Assembly (NCBI GenBank): GCA_965214675.1
Contig: OZ243969.1
Coordinates: 1,240,001 to 1,304,000, forward strand
Origin: WTFY01 sp965214675
Lineage (GTDB): Bacteria > Pseudomonadota > Gammaproteobacteria > UBA4575
DNA: 64,000 nt
Reading direction: 5' to 3'
Below are positions 43,807-53,253 of the stretch, piece after piece. A program made the translations under genes and the position numbers. Below the pieces are notes generated by a model. It was given only the letters and a program-made list of their open reading frames with translations. It was not told the DNA's origin and made no database searches. The stretch's first letter is position 1. Every line of letters starts with the position of its first letter.

Positions 43807-45240
43807 ATGAACTACCTGCCCGTATTTCTGGATATTGAGAACAAGCCCTGCCTGGTGGTCGGGGGCGGCCTGATCGCCCTGCGCAAAATTTCATTGCTGG
43901 TTCGTGCACAGGCTGCGGTCACGGTCATCGCACCGGAAATCCGGCCCGAGATCGATGATCATATCCGTAACGGCGAAGTGACCTGGCAGCAAAAAAACTT
44001 CTCGGAGGATGACCTGGACGACTGCCAACTCGTTCTGGCAGCGACGGATGACCGGCAAGTCAATGCAGAAATCGCCGCGCAGTGCAGGAAACGGAATATC
44101 TGGGTCAATGCCGCAGATGACGTGCACAACTGCTCCTTCATCTTGCCGTCCATCATTGATCGCTCCCCTGTTCAGATCGCAGTATCCACCGGAGGCGCAT
44201 CTCCGGTCCTGGCCCGGACACTGCGGGCCAAACTCGAAAATTGCACGCCTGCGGCCTACGGCCAGCTGGCAAAACTGATTGAAGCCAATCGGCACAAGGT
44301 AAAGGAAAAATTCTCCAGCATTGACCAGAAGAGAAAGTTCTGGGAAAAAATTATCCAGGGCCCCGTAGCCGAACTCGTTTTTTCCGGCCAGCTGGATGCC
44401 GCACAAAACCTGTTGCAGGACGCCATAGAGCATGAAGACCACGGCGAGCTGTCACAGGGCGAGGTGTACCTGGTGGGTGCCGGACCCGGGGATCCTGACC
44501 TGCTCACTTTCCGTGCGCTGCGGCTGATGCAGCAGGCCGATGTCGCGGTTTACGATCGCCTGGTCACCCAGGAAATCATGGACCTGATCCGCAAGGATGC
44601 CGAACTCATCTACGCGGGCAAGGAGCGGGCGCGCCATACCCTGCCCCAGGAAAGCATCAACCAGCTTCTGGTCCGCCTGGCAAAGGAGGGGAAACGCGTA
44701 TTGCGACTCAAGGGCGGTGATCCCTTCATCTTTGGTCGTGGCGGCGAAGAAATCAGCTCATTGATCGATGAGGGGATCCCGTTCCAGGTGGTGCCCGGAA
44801 TTACCGCGGCTGCCGGGTGTGCCGCTTATGCCGGTATCCCGCTGACCCATCGCCACCACTCGCAGGCCGTCATTTTTGCGACCGGGCACCTCAGCGACGG
44901 AAGTGTGGACCTGAATTGGGAAATGCTGGCCCACAAAAACCAGACCCTGGTGTTTTACATGGGGCTGCAGGGCCTGGACATCATCTGCACGAACCTTAAA
45001 AAACATGGCCTGGAGCCCGACACGCCGGCCGCCTTGATCATGCAGGGAACGACGGCCCACCAGCAAGTGATCATGGGCAGTCTGGACAACTTGCCGGCGC
45101 TGGTCGCAGACCATGACGTCGAGCCGCCGACGCTGGTCATCATTGGAGATGTCGTGCAGTTGCACAATACGTTGCGCTGGTTCAATCCGGAAGAAGACGT
45201 CACTTCTTCCGCCGTCAGGTTTTTCGGAGCGCGCACCTGA
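43807..45240 (+). CDS. cysG: Siroheme synthase, three-activity CysG
   Basis: Makes siroheme from uroporphyrinogen III. The 477 residues contain the N-terminal dehydrogenase/ferrochelatase module (YLPVFLDIENKPCLVVGGGLIALRK; SPVQIAVSTGGASPVLART) of about 210 residues and the C-terminal SUMT module (VYLVGAGPGDPDLLTFRALRLM; GDPFIFGRGGEE; VVPGITAAAGCAAYAGIPLTHR). Siroheme is the cofactor of DsrAB, and DsrN in this window amidates it, so placement after dsrS makes biological sense. Confidence 0.96.
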   Translation: MNYLPVFLDIENKPCLVVGGGLIALRKISLLVRAQAAVTVIAPEIRPEIDDHIRNGEVTWQQKNFSEDDLDDCQLVLAATDDRQVNAEIAAQCRKRNIWVNAADDVHNCSFILPSIIDRSPVQIAVSTGGASPVLARTLRAKLENCTPAAYGQLAKLIEANRHKVKEKFSSIDQKRKFWEKIIQGPVAELVFSGQLDAAQNLLQDAIEHEDHGELSQGEVYLVGAGPGDPDLLTFRALRLMQQADVAVYDRLVTQEIMDLIRKDAELIYAGKERARHTLPQESINQLLVRLAKEGKRVLRLKGGDPFIFGRGGEEISSLIDEGIPFQVVPGITAAAGCAAYAGIPLTHRHHSQAVIFATGHLSDGSVDLNWEMLAHKNQTLVFYMGLQGLDIICTNLKKHGLEPDTPAALIMQGTTAHQQVIMGSLDNLPALVADHDVEPPTLVIIGDVVQLHNTLRWFNPEEDVTSSAVRFFGART

Positions 45241-45397
45241 ATGCCCCTGCATTCGTGCCCGGCCGGTCACTCGTTTAGCCTTCACACAGGCCTGGAGTCG
45301 GTACGCCTCTCAAGCGCTGATCGGTCCGGTAAAATGAAAGGGGTTCCGGTGCAGGATATTTGCATCCGTGATGGATCGCCATGAGGATACCCGAAGC

Positions 45398-46249
45398 ATG
45401 GATATTCTTAATTTCTTCAATCATCCGCTGACGGGAACCCCCTTCGGTGCTGCCCTGGACCTGTGTCTCGTGCTTGCCGTGACCGTCTGGCTGCTTTCCG
45501 TCATTACCCGCGAATACTCCTGGGTGGACCGGATCTGGCCGATCTGTCCCGTGGTGTTCTGCCTGCTGGTGGCAAGTGCCGACGACTTCAGCGCTGCGCG
45601 TGTCAACCTCATGACCGCGCTGGTCTTGCTTTGGGGCGCGCGGCTGACCTTCAACAATGCCCGCAAGGGAGGCTTCAAGAAAGGTGGGGAAGACTACCGC
45701 TGGGTCGTCATCCAGCAACAACTGGGGCCGGTGGGGTTTCAACTGCTCAATGTCGCCTTCATTGCACCCGGGCAACTGCTGCTGGTCTGGCTGTTTACCT
45801 CACCCATTCACCAGGCCTGGTTATGGCGCCAACAGCCGCTCAATTGGCTGGACGCGGTTGCCGCGGCCCTGTTTTTGCTGCTGTATTTCTTCGAGGCGCT
45901 CGCCGATGAGCAAATGTGGCGATTCCAGGAAAACAAGAGGCAACGAATTGCTGCGGGTCAGGCGATCGACCAACCCTTCATCACCACCGGCCTGTTTCGC
46001 TATTGCCGGCATCCGAATTATTTCTGTGAAATTGGCATGTGGTGGGTCTTTTACCTGTTTGCGGTTGCAGGCTCAGGGCAATGGGTGCACTGGACAGGGC
46101 TCGGATGTATTTCCCTGACGCTGCTCTTCATCTCATCCACTCGCCTTACAGAATCCATCTCGGCTGCCCGGTATCCGGGCTACAGCGACTATCAGGGGTC
46201 TACACCGGCGCTGATCCCGTGGCCTCGAATCAGCAGGCGTCCCCGATAA
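45398..46249 (+). CDS. DUF1295 (steroid 5-alpha-reductase-like) membrane protein
   Basis: A 283-residue integral membrane protein (from ATG 45398, with GAGG eleven bases upstream) with about six helices. The C-terminal FRYCRHPNYFCEIGMWWVFYLF matches the NAD(P)H-binding signature R-x3-HPNY of DUF1295 and related reductase/methyltransferase membrane proteins. RLTESISAARYPGYSDYQ is also typical. Substrate unknown. ATGs at 45368 and 45371 are alternatives. It lies apart from both cysG and gltB. Confidence 0.83.
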   Translation: MDILNFFNHPLTGTPFGAALDLCLVLAVTVWLLSVITREYSWVDRIWPICPVVFCLLVASADDFSAARVNLMTALVLLWGARLTFNNARKGGFKKGGEDYRWVVIQQQLGPVGFQLLNVAFIAPGQLLLVWLFTSPIHQAWLWRQQPLNWLDAVAAALFLLLYFFEALADEQMWRFQENKRQRIAAGQAIDQPFITTGLFRYCRHPNYFCEIGMWWVFYLFAVAGSGQWVHWTGLGCISLTLLFISSTRLTESISAARYPGYSDYQGSTPALIPWPRISRRPR

Positions 46250-46461
46250 GTCAAATCCGGGGGCCGGAATACAGGGATTTACCCGAGAGCCTAGAGCCGA
46301 TGGCTCCCCTGCACTATAATCTTCGCCGTGATATAGAACCCGCTTGGACCATCTCGCCAGTTTTCTTGTCAAGCTGTTCCAGCGTTGCCCTTGTGCAACA
46401 GTGGCAATTCGTATACAACACTTGACATGCAAGTATAAGAACCTCGTTCATTTCACTGATT

Positions 46462-49400
46462 ATGATGACCAATAAAATTTCTTCGCAGGGACTGTACGAG
46501 CCAGGTACGGAACATGATGCGTGTGGGGTGGGTTTTGTCGTAGACATCAAGGGCCGCAAATCGCACAAGATCATCGAAAATTCCCTCACGATCCTGAAAA
46601 ACCTCATGCACCGGGGCGCCTGTGGCTGCGAGGAAAACACGGGCGATGGCGTGGGTATGCTCACGCAGCTGCCGCACAAGTTTTTTTCAAGGGTCTGCAG
46701 CGAGATCGGTATCACGTTGCCCGATGACGGGCACTATGGTGCCGGCATGGTGTTCCTGCCGACAGAACCTGCCCAGCAGCAGGCCTGCATCGACCGCTTT
46801 CAACAGGTCGTGGAAGAAGAGGGTCAGCACGTCCTGGGGTGGCGCGATGTGCCTACCGATGACTCCCTGCTGGGCCTGACCGCCAAATCCGGTGAACCCG
46901 TCTTCAAGCAGATTTTCATTGGTCGAAGTTCCGATATCGAAGACGAAGCGGCCTTTGAACGCAAGCTGTATGTCATTCGTAAACGGGTCGAACACATGGT
47001 CTGCGATTCGGACCTCTCGCAACGCGACAGTTTTTACATCCCCTCCCTTTCATACAGGACCTGTGTGTACAAGGGGATGCTGACCGGCTCGCAGTTCGAG
47101 CCGATGTTCCCGGACGTCAATGACCCGGATTTCGAGTCGGCCATGTCCCTGGTGCATCAACGGTTTTCAACGAATACCTTCCCCTCCTGGGAACTGGCGC
47201 ACCCGTTTCGCTACCTGGCGCACAACGGTGAAATCAATACCGTGCGTGGCAACATCAACTGGATGCGGGCGCGTGAATCCCTGTGCAAGTCGGAATTGTT
47301 CGGTGATGACCTGCAAAAACTTTTCCCGATTGTAATTGAAGACGGCAGTGACTCTGCAACGTTCGACAACGTCCTGGAATTCCTTCACATGTGCGGGCGA
47401 CCCTTGCCGCATGCCGTCCTGATGATGATTCCGGAAGCATGGAGCAACCATGAAACCATGGACGAAGCCCGCCGGGCATTCTATGAATACCATGCGTGCC
47501 TGATGGAGCCGTGGGACGGGCCCGCTTCAATCGCGTTTACCAACGGCGAAGTAATCGGCGCAGTGCTGGATCGAAATGGCTTGCGGCCCTCACGCTATTA
47601 CGTGACCAAGGATGACATGGTCGTGATGGCCTCGGAAGTCGGTGTACTGGAGATCCCGCCGGAAAACATCCTGATCAAGGACCGGCTGCATCCGGGCCGC
47701 ATATTCATGGTGGATACCAAGCAGGGCAGGATCATTGACGATGTGGAGATCAAGAAACAGTTCGTCGAAGAGAACCCTTATCAGGATTGGCTGAAAAATA
47801 ACCTGGTGCCGCTTGAGAATCTGCCCAGCCCCCGGCAGATACACGGCTCCGACAAGGACACCTTGCTGCAAAGGCAGCAGGCATTCGGCTATACCCATGA
47901 AGAACTCAGGATACTGATGGCACCCATGGCGACCAACGGCCTTGAGCCCGTCGGTTCCATGGGAACCGATGCCGCACTGGCGGTACTGTCCAATCGTCCG
48001 CGGTTGCTGTACGACTATTTCAAGCAACTCTTTGCACAGGTCACCAACCCTCCACTTGACGGTATTCGTGAAGAGCTGGTCACCCAGGTCGCAACCACGA
48101 TCGGGCCTGAAAAAAACCTCCTGCATCCCGATGCACAAAGCTGCAAGAGAATCAGGATCCCCTCGCCTGTGCTGACCAATGCAGAACTTGCGAAAATACG
48201 CGACGTTGACCTGCCTGACTTCAAGACCAGGACGATCCCGATCCTGTACCCGGTGGCTGAAAAAGGCCGTGGACTGCACGAGGCACTGCAGGCCGTGTGC
48301 ACACAGGTCGATGCTGCCATTGAGCAAGGGCATACCCTGATCATCCTTTCCGACCGGGGCATCGACAGGGGGCTTGCAGCCATTCCGGCGCTGCTGGCCA
48401 CGGCAGGTGTGCATCACCACATGATCCGTACAGGCACACGCACGCGGGTGGGACTGGTGCTTGAATCCGGCGAGCCGCGGGAAGTGCATCACCTTGCCGT
48501 GCTCATTGGCTACGGCATCGAGGCGGTGAACCCTTACCTTGCACTTGAATCCCTGGGCGACATGATCGGCAAGGGCCATCTGCCGGAAATGCAGCATGAG
48601 GCCGCGATCAAGCATTACATCAAGGCCATCAACAAGGGCTTGATCAAGACCATGTCGAAGATGGGAATTTCGACCGTGCAGTCCTATCGCGGGGCACAGA
48701 TTTTTGAAGCGATTGGCCTCAACAAGGAGTTTGTCGACCGGTACTTCACGTGGACGGCGTCGCGAATCGGAGGCATCGGGCTGGAAGAACTGGCCAGCGA
48801 AGTCAGCATGCGGCATCACAACGCCTTCCCCGAACGTCCGGCCAAACAGCCGGACCTGGACTGGGGGGGCGAGTACCAGTGGCGACGCGATGGCGAGTAC
48901 CACCTGTTCAACCCGGAAACGGTATTCAAGCTGCAGCACTCCACGCGCACCGGCCAATACACGCATTTCAAGGAATATACCGACAAGGTGGATGACCAGA
49001 ACGAAAACCTTGCAACCCTGCGCGGACTGTTCGAATTTGAATTCGCAAAAGAGCCGGTTCCCATCGAGGACGTTGAACCGATTGAAAACATCATGAAGCG
49101 CTTCTCAACGGGGGCGATGTCGTATGGCTCCATCAGCAGGCAGGCCCATGAAACCCTGGCGATCGCCATGAACCGCATCGGCGGCAAATCCAATACCGGT
49201 GAAGGCGGCGAGGATCCTGACCGCTACCTGGTGGATGAAAATGGTGACTCGAGGCGAAGTGCGATCAAGCAGGTCGCCTCGGGACGGTTTGGGGTGACCA
49301 GCGAGTACCTGGTGAACGCCGATGACCTGCAGATAAAAATGGCGCAAGGTGCAAAACCCGGCGAGGGGGGGCAGTTGCCCGGCACCAAGGTGTACCCGTG

Positions 49401-51021
49401 GATAGCCAAGGTTCGCCACTCGACCCCGGGAGTCGGACTGATTTCGCCTCCACCCCACCACGACATTTATTCAATCGAGGACCTGGCGCAACTCATCCAC
49501 GACCTGAAAAACTCCAACCCCGAAGCCCGTGTCCACGTGAAGCTGGTTGCAGAGGTGGGTGTCGGTACGGTGGCAGCCGGTGTCGCCAAGGCCCACTCGG
49601 ACGTGGTCCTCATCTCGGGTTATGACGGCGGCACGGGCGCCTCTCCCATGAGCTCACTGAAGCATGCGGGCCTGCCGTGGGAACTGGGTCTGGCCGAGAC
49701 ACAGCAGGTCCTGGTCCAAAACGGTCTGCGTGATCGCATTGTTGTACAGACGGACGGGCAGCTGAAAACCGGCCGCGATGTCGTCATTGCAGCACTGTTG
49801 GGTGCGGAGGAGTTCGGATTCTCCACTGCGCCGCTGGTGGTCATGGGCTGCATCATGATGCGCGTGTGCCACTTGAATACCTGTCCTGTCGGGGTGGCTA
49901 CGCAAAACCCGCAACTGACCAAGAAATTTACCGGTCAACCGGAGTTCGTGGAAAATTTCTTCAAGTTCATTGCCGAGGAAGTTCGCGAATACATGGCGAA
50001 TCTTGGATTCAGAACAATCAATGAAATGATTGGCCAGGTGGACCGGCTCAATGTGAAAAAAGCCGTGGATCACTGGAAGGCACATGGCCTTGATTTCTCG
50101 AAGATCCTGTATAAGCCGCAGACACGGGAAGGATTCGGTGTGTACTGTTCCACCTCCCAGGATCATGGCCTGGAGAAGTCCCTGGATGTCACCACCCTGG
50201 TGCCCCTGTGCAGGGATGCGATCGAAGCGCGCAAGCCGGTCGACATCATCCTGCCGATTCGAAATATCAATCGGACGGTGGGGACAATTCTCGGGTACCA
50301 CATTACCAAGCGCCACGGTGCCGATGGTCTGCCGGAGGACACGGTGCGCGTACATTTCAACGGCTCGGCAGGCATGAGTTTTGGCGCGTTTGTTCCCAAG
50401 GGCATGACACTCATCCTGGAAGGCGATACCAACGACTACCTGGGCAAGGGGCTGTCAGGAGGAAAACTGATCGTCTATCCCCCGCGCCATTCAACCTTCG
50501 CAGCGGAGCAGAACATCATCGTTGGCAACGTGGTGTTGTACGGTGCCACTTCCGGTGAGGCGTATATCCGTGGCATCGCAGGAGAACGGTTCTGCGTGCG
50601 CAACAGCGGAGTCAATGCCGTTGTTGAAGGTGTCGGCGATCACGGTTGTGAATACATGACGGGAGGACGGGTCGTCATCATTGGTGACACCGGCAGGAAC
50701 TTTGCTGCGGGAATGTCCGGCGGCATTGCCTACGTGCTGGCCAATAAAGAGAAGTTCAGTATTCTGTGCAATCAGGACATGGTGGATCTCGAGGAGCTCG
50801 GAGAAGAGGACAGGGAACTGGTTGCCTCCCTGCTTACGCGCCACCTTGAATACACCGGCAGCACGGTGGCTGAAAACATCCTGGATAAATGGAGCCGGTA
50901 CCAGCACGGCTTCGTCAAGGTAATGCCAAAAGACTACAAACGCGTTCTGGCTGCCATCAAAAAAGCCGAAGACGAAGGTACTTCTGTGGACGAGGCCGTC
51001 ATGGAGGCTGCCCATGGCTAA
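46462..51021 (+). CDS. gltB: Glutamate synthase, large subunit
   Basis: Converts glutamine and 2-oxoglutarate to two glutamates. The 1519-residue protein has the class II amidotransferase nucleophile Cys21 after a propeptide (EHDACGVGF), the central domain, the FMN-binding synthase domain (GAMSYGSISRQAHETLA; ISGYDGGTGASP), the 3Fe-4S ligands C-x5-C-x4-C (CIMMRVCHLNTCP), and the C-terminal GXGXG domain (GDHGCEYMTGGRVVIIG). It overlaps gltD by eight bases. Confidence 0.97.
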   Translation: MMTNKISSQGLYEPGTEHDACGVGFVVDIKGRKSHKIIENSLTILKNLMHRGACGCEENTGDGVGMLTQLPHKFFSRVCSEIGITLPDDGHYGAGMVFLPTEPAQQQACIDRFQQVVEEEGQHVLGWRDVPTDDSLLGLTAKSGEPVFKQIFIGRSSDIEDEAAFERKLYVIRKRVEHMVCDSDLSQRDSFYIPSLSYRTCVYKGMLTGSQFEPMFPDVNDPDFESAMSLVHQRFSTNTFPSWELAHPFRYLAHNGEINTVRGNINWMRARESLCKSELFGDDLQKLFPIVIEDGSDSATFDNVLEFLHMCGRPLPHAVLMMIPEAWSNHETMDEARRAFYEYHACLMEPWDGPASIAFTNGEVIGAVLDRNGLRPSRYYVTKDDMVVMASEVGVLEIPPENILIKDRLHPGRIFMVDTKQGRIIDDVEIKKQFVEENPYQDWLKNNLVPLENLPSPRQIHGSDKDTLLQRQQAFGYTHEELRILMAPMATNGLEPVGSMGTDAALAVLSNRPRLLYDYFKQLFAQVTNPPLDGIREELVTQVATTIGPEKNLLHPDAQSCKRIRIPSPVLTNAELAKIRDVDLPDFKTRTIPILYPVAEKGRGLHEALQAVCTQVDAAIEQGHTLIILSDRGIDRGLAAIPALLATAGVHHHMIRTGTRTRVGLVLESGEPREVHHLAVLIGYGIEAVNPYLALESLGDMIGKGHLPEMQHEAAIKHYIKAINKGLIKTMSKMGISTVQSYRGAQIFEAIGLNKEFVDRYFTWTASRIGGIGLEELASEVSMRHHNAFPERPAKQPDLDWGGEYQWRRDGEYHLFNPETVFKLQHSTRTGQYTHFKEYTDKVDDQNENLATLRGLFEFEFAKEPVPIEDVEPIENIMKRFSTGAMSYGSISRQAHETLAIAMNRIGGKSNTGEGGEDPDRYLVDENGDSRRSAIKQVASGRFGVTSEYLVNADDLQIKMAQGAKPGEGGQLPGTKVYPWIAKVRHSTPGVGLISPPPHHDIYSIEDLAQLIHDLKNSNPEARVHVKLVAEVGVGTVAAGVAKAHSDVVLISGYDGGTGASPMSSLKHAGLPWELGLAETQQVLVQNGLRDRIVVQTDGQLKTGRDVVIAALLGAEEFGFSTAPLVVMGCIMMRVCHLNTCPVGVATQNPQLTKKFTGQPEFVENFFKFIAEEVREYMANLGFRTINEMIGQVDRLNVKKAVDHWKAHGLDFSKILYKPQTREGFGVYCSTSQDHGLEKSLDVTTLVPLCRDAIEARKPVDIILPIRNINRTVGTILGYHITKRHGADGLPEDTVRVHFNGSAGMSFGAFVPKGMTLILEGDTNDYLGKGLSGGKLIVYPPRHSTFAAEQNIIVGNVVLYGATSGEAYIRGIAGERFCVRNSGVNAVVEGVGDHGCEYMTGGRVVIIGDTGRNFAAGMSGGIAYVLANKEKFSILCNQDMVDLEELGEEDRELVASLLTRHLEYTGSTVAENILDKWSRYQHGFVKVMPKDYKRVLAAIKKAEDEGTSVDEAVMEAAHG

Positions 51022-52459
51022 AGTAACGGGCTTCATGGAATATACCCGTGCCAAGCAGCCCTACCGTCCGATCGAGGAACGTATACTCGACTGGCATCAG
51101 GTGATGGCACCCTGGAATCTTGATCCGCTCAAAGATCAGGCTGCACGCTGCATGGATTGCGGCATTCCCTTCTGCCATGAAGGATGCCCGCTGGGCAACT
51201 TGATACCGGACTGGAATGACCTGGTCTACCGGCATCAATGGAAGGAGGCGATTCAACGCCTGCATGCCACCAACAACTTTCCGGAATTCACGGGAACACT
51301 TTGTCCGGCGCCGTGTGAAGGGTCTTGCGTTTTGGGCATCAACGATGATCCGGTGACCATCAAGGGCGTGGAGCTCACCATCATTGATACGGCCTGGGAG
51401 AACGGCTGGGTCCGCCCGGAGATTGCCAGCAAGAAAACCGGCAAGAAAGTCGCCGTGGTCGGATCGGGCCCGGCGGGACTGGCAGCTGCCCAGCAACTTG
51501 CCCGTGCAGGACACGATGTGACCGTGTTCGAACGCGCCGACCGCATCGGCGGCCTGCTGCGCTACGGCATCCCTGAATTCAAGATGGAAAAGCGGGTACT
51601 GGACCGGCGCCTGGAGCAAATGCAAACAGAAGGGGTTGAATTCAGGACCAGTGCCCACGTCGGAGACGACGTTCCCGTGGATGAGATCCGCAGTCAATAC
51701 GATGCCATGTTATTGGCAGGCGGCGCATGCGCTCCACGTGGCCTGCCCGTGGAAGGCTGCGACCTGGAAGGCGTTCATCAGGCCATGCAATACCTGCCCA
51801 TGCAAAACAGGCTGTGTGAGGGAGACCCGCAACCGGACCACTTCATCAGTGCCGCGGGCAAGCAGGTGGTGATCATCGGGGGTGGCGATACCGGTGCAGA
51901 CTGTCTGGGCACGGCCAACCGCCAGGGAGCCAAGTCCGTACATCAACTGGAAATCATGCCGAAGCCTCCCGCGGACCGGGCATCGGATAATCCATGGCCG
52001 GAATGGCCCAGAATTTTTCGCACTGCCTCTGCGCATGAAGAGGGAGTAGAGAGGGTGTACTCCGTTTCCACCAAAAGATTCGTTGACGACGGGGCCGGCA
52101 AGGTCAAGGCACTGGAATTGGTCACCGTGGAAATGAAAAACGAGAATGGCAGGCTCAGCTTCGACGAGGTTGCAGGCAGTGAACAGATGCTGGATTGCGA
52201 TCTGGTGCTCCTGGCAATGGGCTTTTTGGGGCCAGAAAAGCCAGGCATGCTGAAACATCTGGAGGTTGAGCTGGATCAGCGTGGCAACGTCGTTCGCGAC
52301 AAGAACTGGATGACCAACGTGGAAGCCGTGTTTACTGCCGGAGACATGCAACGCGGACAAAGCCTCATCGTGTGGGCCATTGCAGAAGGCCGCAGTGCTG
52401 CGCGAGGTATCGACCGGTATCTGATGGGGGACTCAGACCTGCCTGCCCCGCTGGACTGA
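51014..52459 (+). CDS. gltD: Glutamate synthase, small subunit
   Basis: NADPH-dependent subunit that feeds electrons to GltB. The 481 residues have N-terminal Fe-S cysteines (CMDCGIPFCHEGCPLGN; CPAPCEGSC), a FAD site VAVVGSGPAGLAAAQ near 150 and an NADPH site VVIIGGGDTGADC near 290. It begins inside the gltB stop region. It is a paralogue of DsrL in the same window but lacks DsrL's C-terminal ferredoxin domain. Confidence 0.97.
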   Translation: MAKVTGFMEYTRAKQPYRPIEERILDWHQVMAPWNLDPLKDQAARCMDCGIPFCHEGCPLGNLIPDWNDLVYRHQWKEAIQRLHATNNFPEFTGTLCPAPCEGSCVLGINDDPVTIKGVELTIIDTAWENGWVRPEIASKKTGKKVAVVGSGPAGLAAAQQLARAGHDVTVFERADRIGGLLRYGIPEFKMEKRVLDRRLEQMQTEGVEFRTSAHVGDDVPVDEIRSQYDAMLLAGGACAPRGLPVEGCDLEGVHQAMQYLPMQNRLCEGDPQPDHFISAAGKQVVIIGGGDTGADCLGTANRQGAKSVHQLEIMPKPPADRASDNPWPEWPRIFRTASAHEEGVERVYSVSTKRFVDDGAGKVKALELVTVEMKNENGRLSFDEVAGSEQMLDCDLVLLAMGFLGPEKPGMLKHLEVELDQRGNVVRDKNWMTNVEAVFTAGDMQRGQSLIVWAIAEGRSAARGIDRYLMGDSDLPAPLD

Positions 52460-52485
52460 CTTTCGGTAGCCGCCAGGCTGTGAAG

Positions 52486-52911
52486 TTAACTGCTGCGGGT
52501 ATCTTTCTCGACCAGCAATGACTTCGGAAACACAATACACTTGTTGGCGTACAGTCTCTTCAAGTCCTGTACCTTGATACTGATCTCTTGTTCCCAGACG
52601 TGTTTTCTTTCAAGCTCACTGATGGATTGAAAGTCTTCATCCGAGACTGTTTTCTCCGAAGCTCTACGGTGGATTTCCGATTCAATGTACTCCAGGGATA
52701 CCGTCGCCCCGCCATAGTTGACCGGTAACTCGTCCTCTCTTATGAAGTAATGGAACATTTCCCGTACCAGCTCATCATCCGGGGGCAACGGGCCGGAAGA
52801 ACCCGCAGTCCTTGCCAAGGATTTGGCAAAAACACGATAATACTCGTTGTCTTCCAGCTTGTGGATCAACGCGGAGAGAAGGATATATTCGGGTTGCTTG
52901 CCTGAAGTCAT
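52486..52911 (-). CDS. Hypothetical protein, 141 aa
   Basis: A soluble protein with no recognised family (MTSGKQPEYILLSALIHKLEDNEYYRVFAKSLARTAG...). It is charged and helical, with SDEDFQSISELERKHVWEQEISIKVQDLKRL as a probable coiled helix. It converges on gltD. Being close to a small membrane protein on the same strand is the only context. It looks like a real gene from its length and ordinary composition. Confidence 0.6.
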   Translation of the reverse strand: MTSGKQPEYILLSALIHKLEDNEYYRVFAKSLARTAGSSGPLPPDDELVREMFHYFIREDELPVNYGGATVSLEYIESEIHRRASEKTVSDEDFQSISELERKHVWEQEISIKVQDLKRLYANKCIVFPKSLLVEKDTRSS

Positions 52912-52958
52912 CGGGAGACTGTACAGCCGGGACGGTTACTGCTTAAATGATTAACTTC

Positions 52959-53159
52959 TTATTTCCTGAATAACCACAATACTACGGATACGACAAGGCT
53001 CACGACAATCATTGTGGTGATCGGAATATACAAGTGAAACCCTTCTTTTTTGATGGCGATATCACCCGGCAGTCTCCCGAAAGGCACCTTGCTGATGACG
53101 GGCCAGAGCAATCCAATGGCTAGGATGGTGATTCCTATCGCAACCAGCATTTTGTTCAT
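52959..53159 (-). CDS. DUF2905 family small membrane protein
   Basis: A 66-residue protein with two hydrophobic helices (about 4-22 and 45-63) around the loop KVPFGRLPGDIAIKKEGFHLYIPITT, the DUF2905 signature. Function unknown; usually housekeeping and widely distributed in proteobacteria. Confidence 0.85.
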   Translation of the reverse strand: MNKMLVAIGITILAIGLLWPVISKVPFGRLPGDIAIKKEGFHLYIPITTMIVVSLVVSVVLWLFRK

Positions 53160-53253
53160 CTCCGGCTTGGCATCCTCCGCAGGTTGGGATTTTGTTTGAG
53201 CCTGACATCAATCCTCGTTTTTTTCAACAACACCCAGTGTAAATGCAAGATAT

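Noticed and set aside
47590..48966. 458-codon open frame on the minus strand inside gltB
   Set aside because: Antisense shadow of a highly conserved gene; no ribosome-binding site and no family resemblance.
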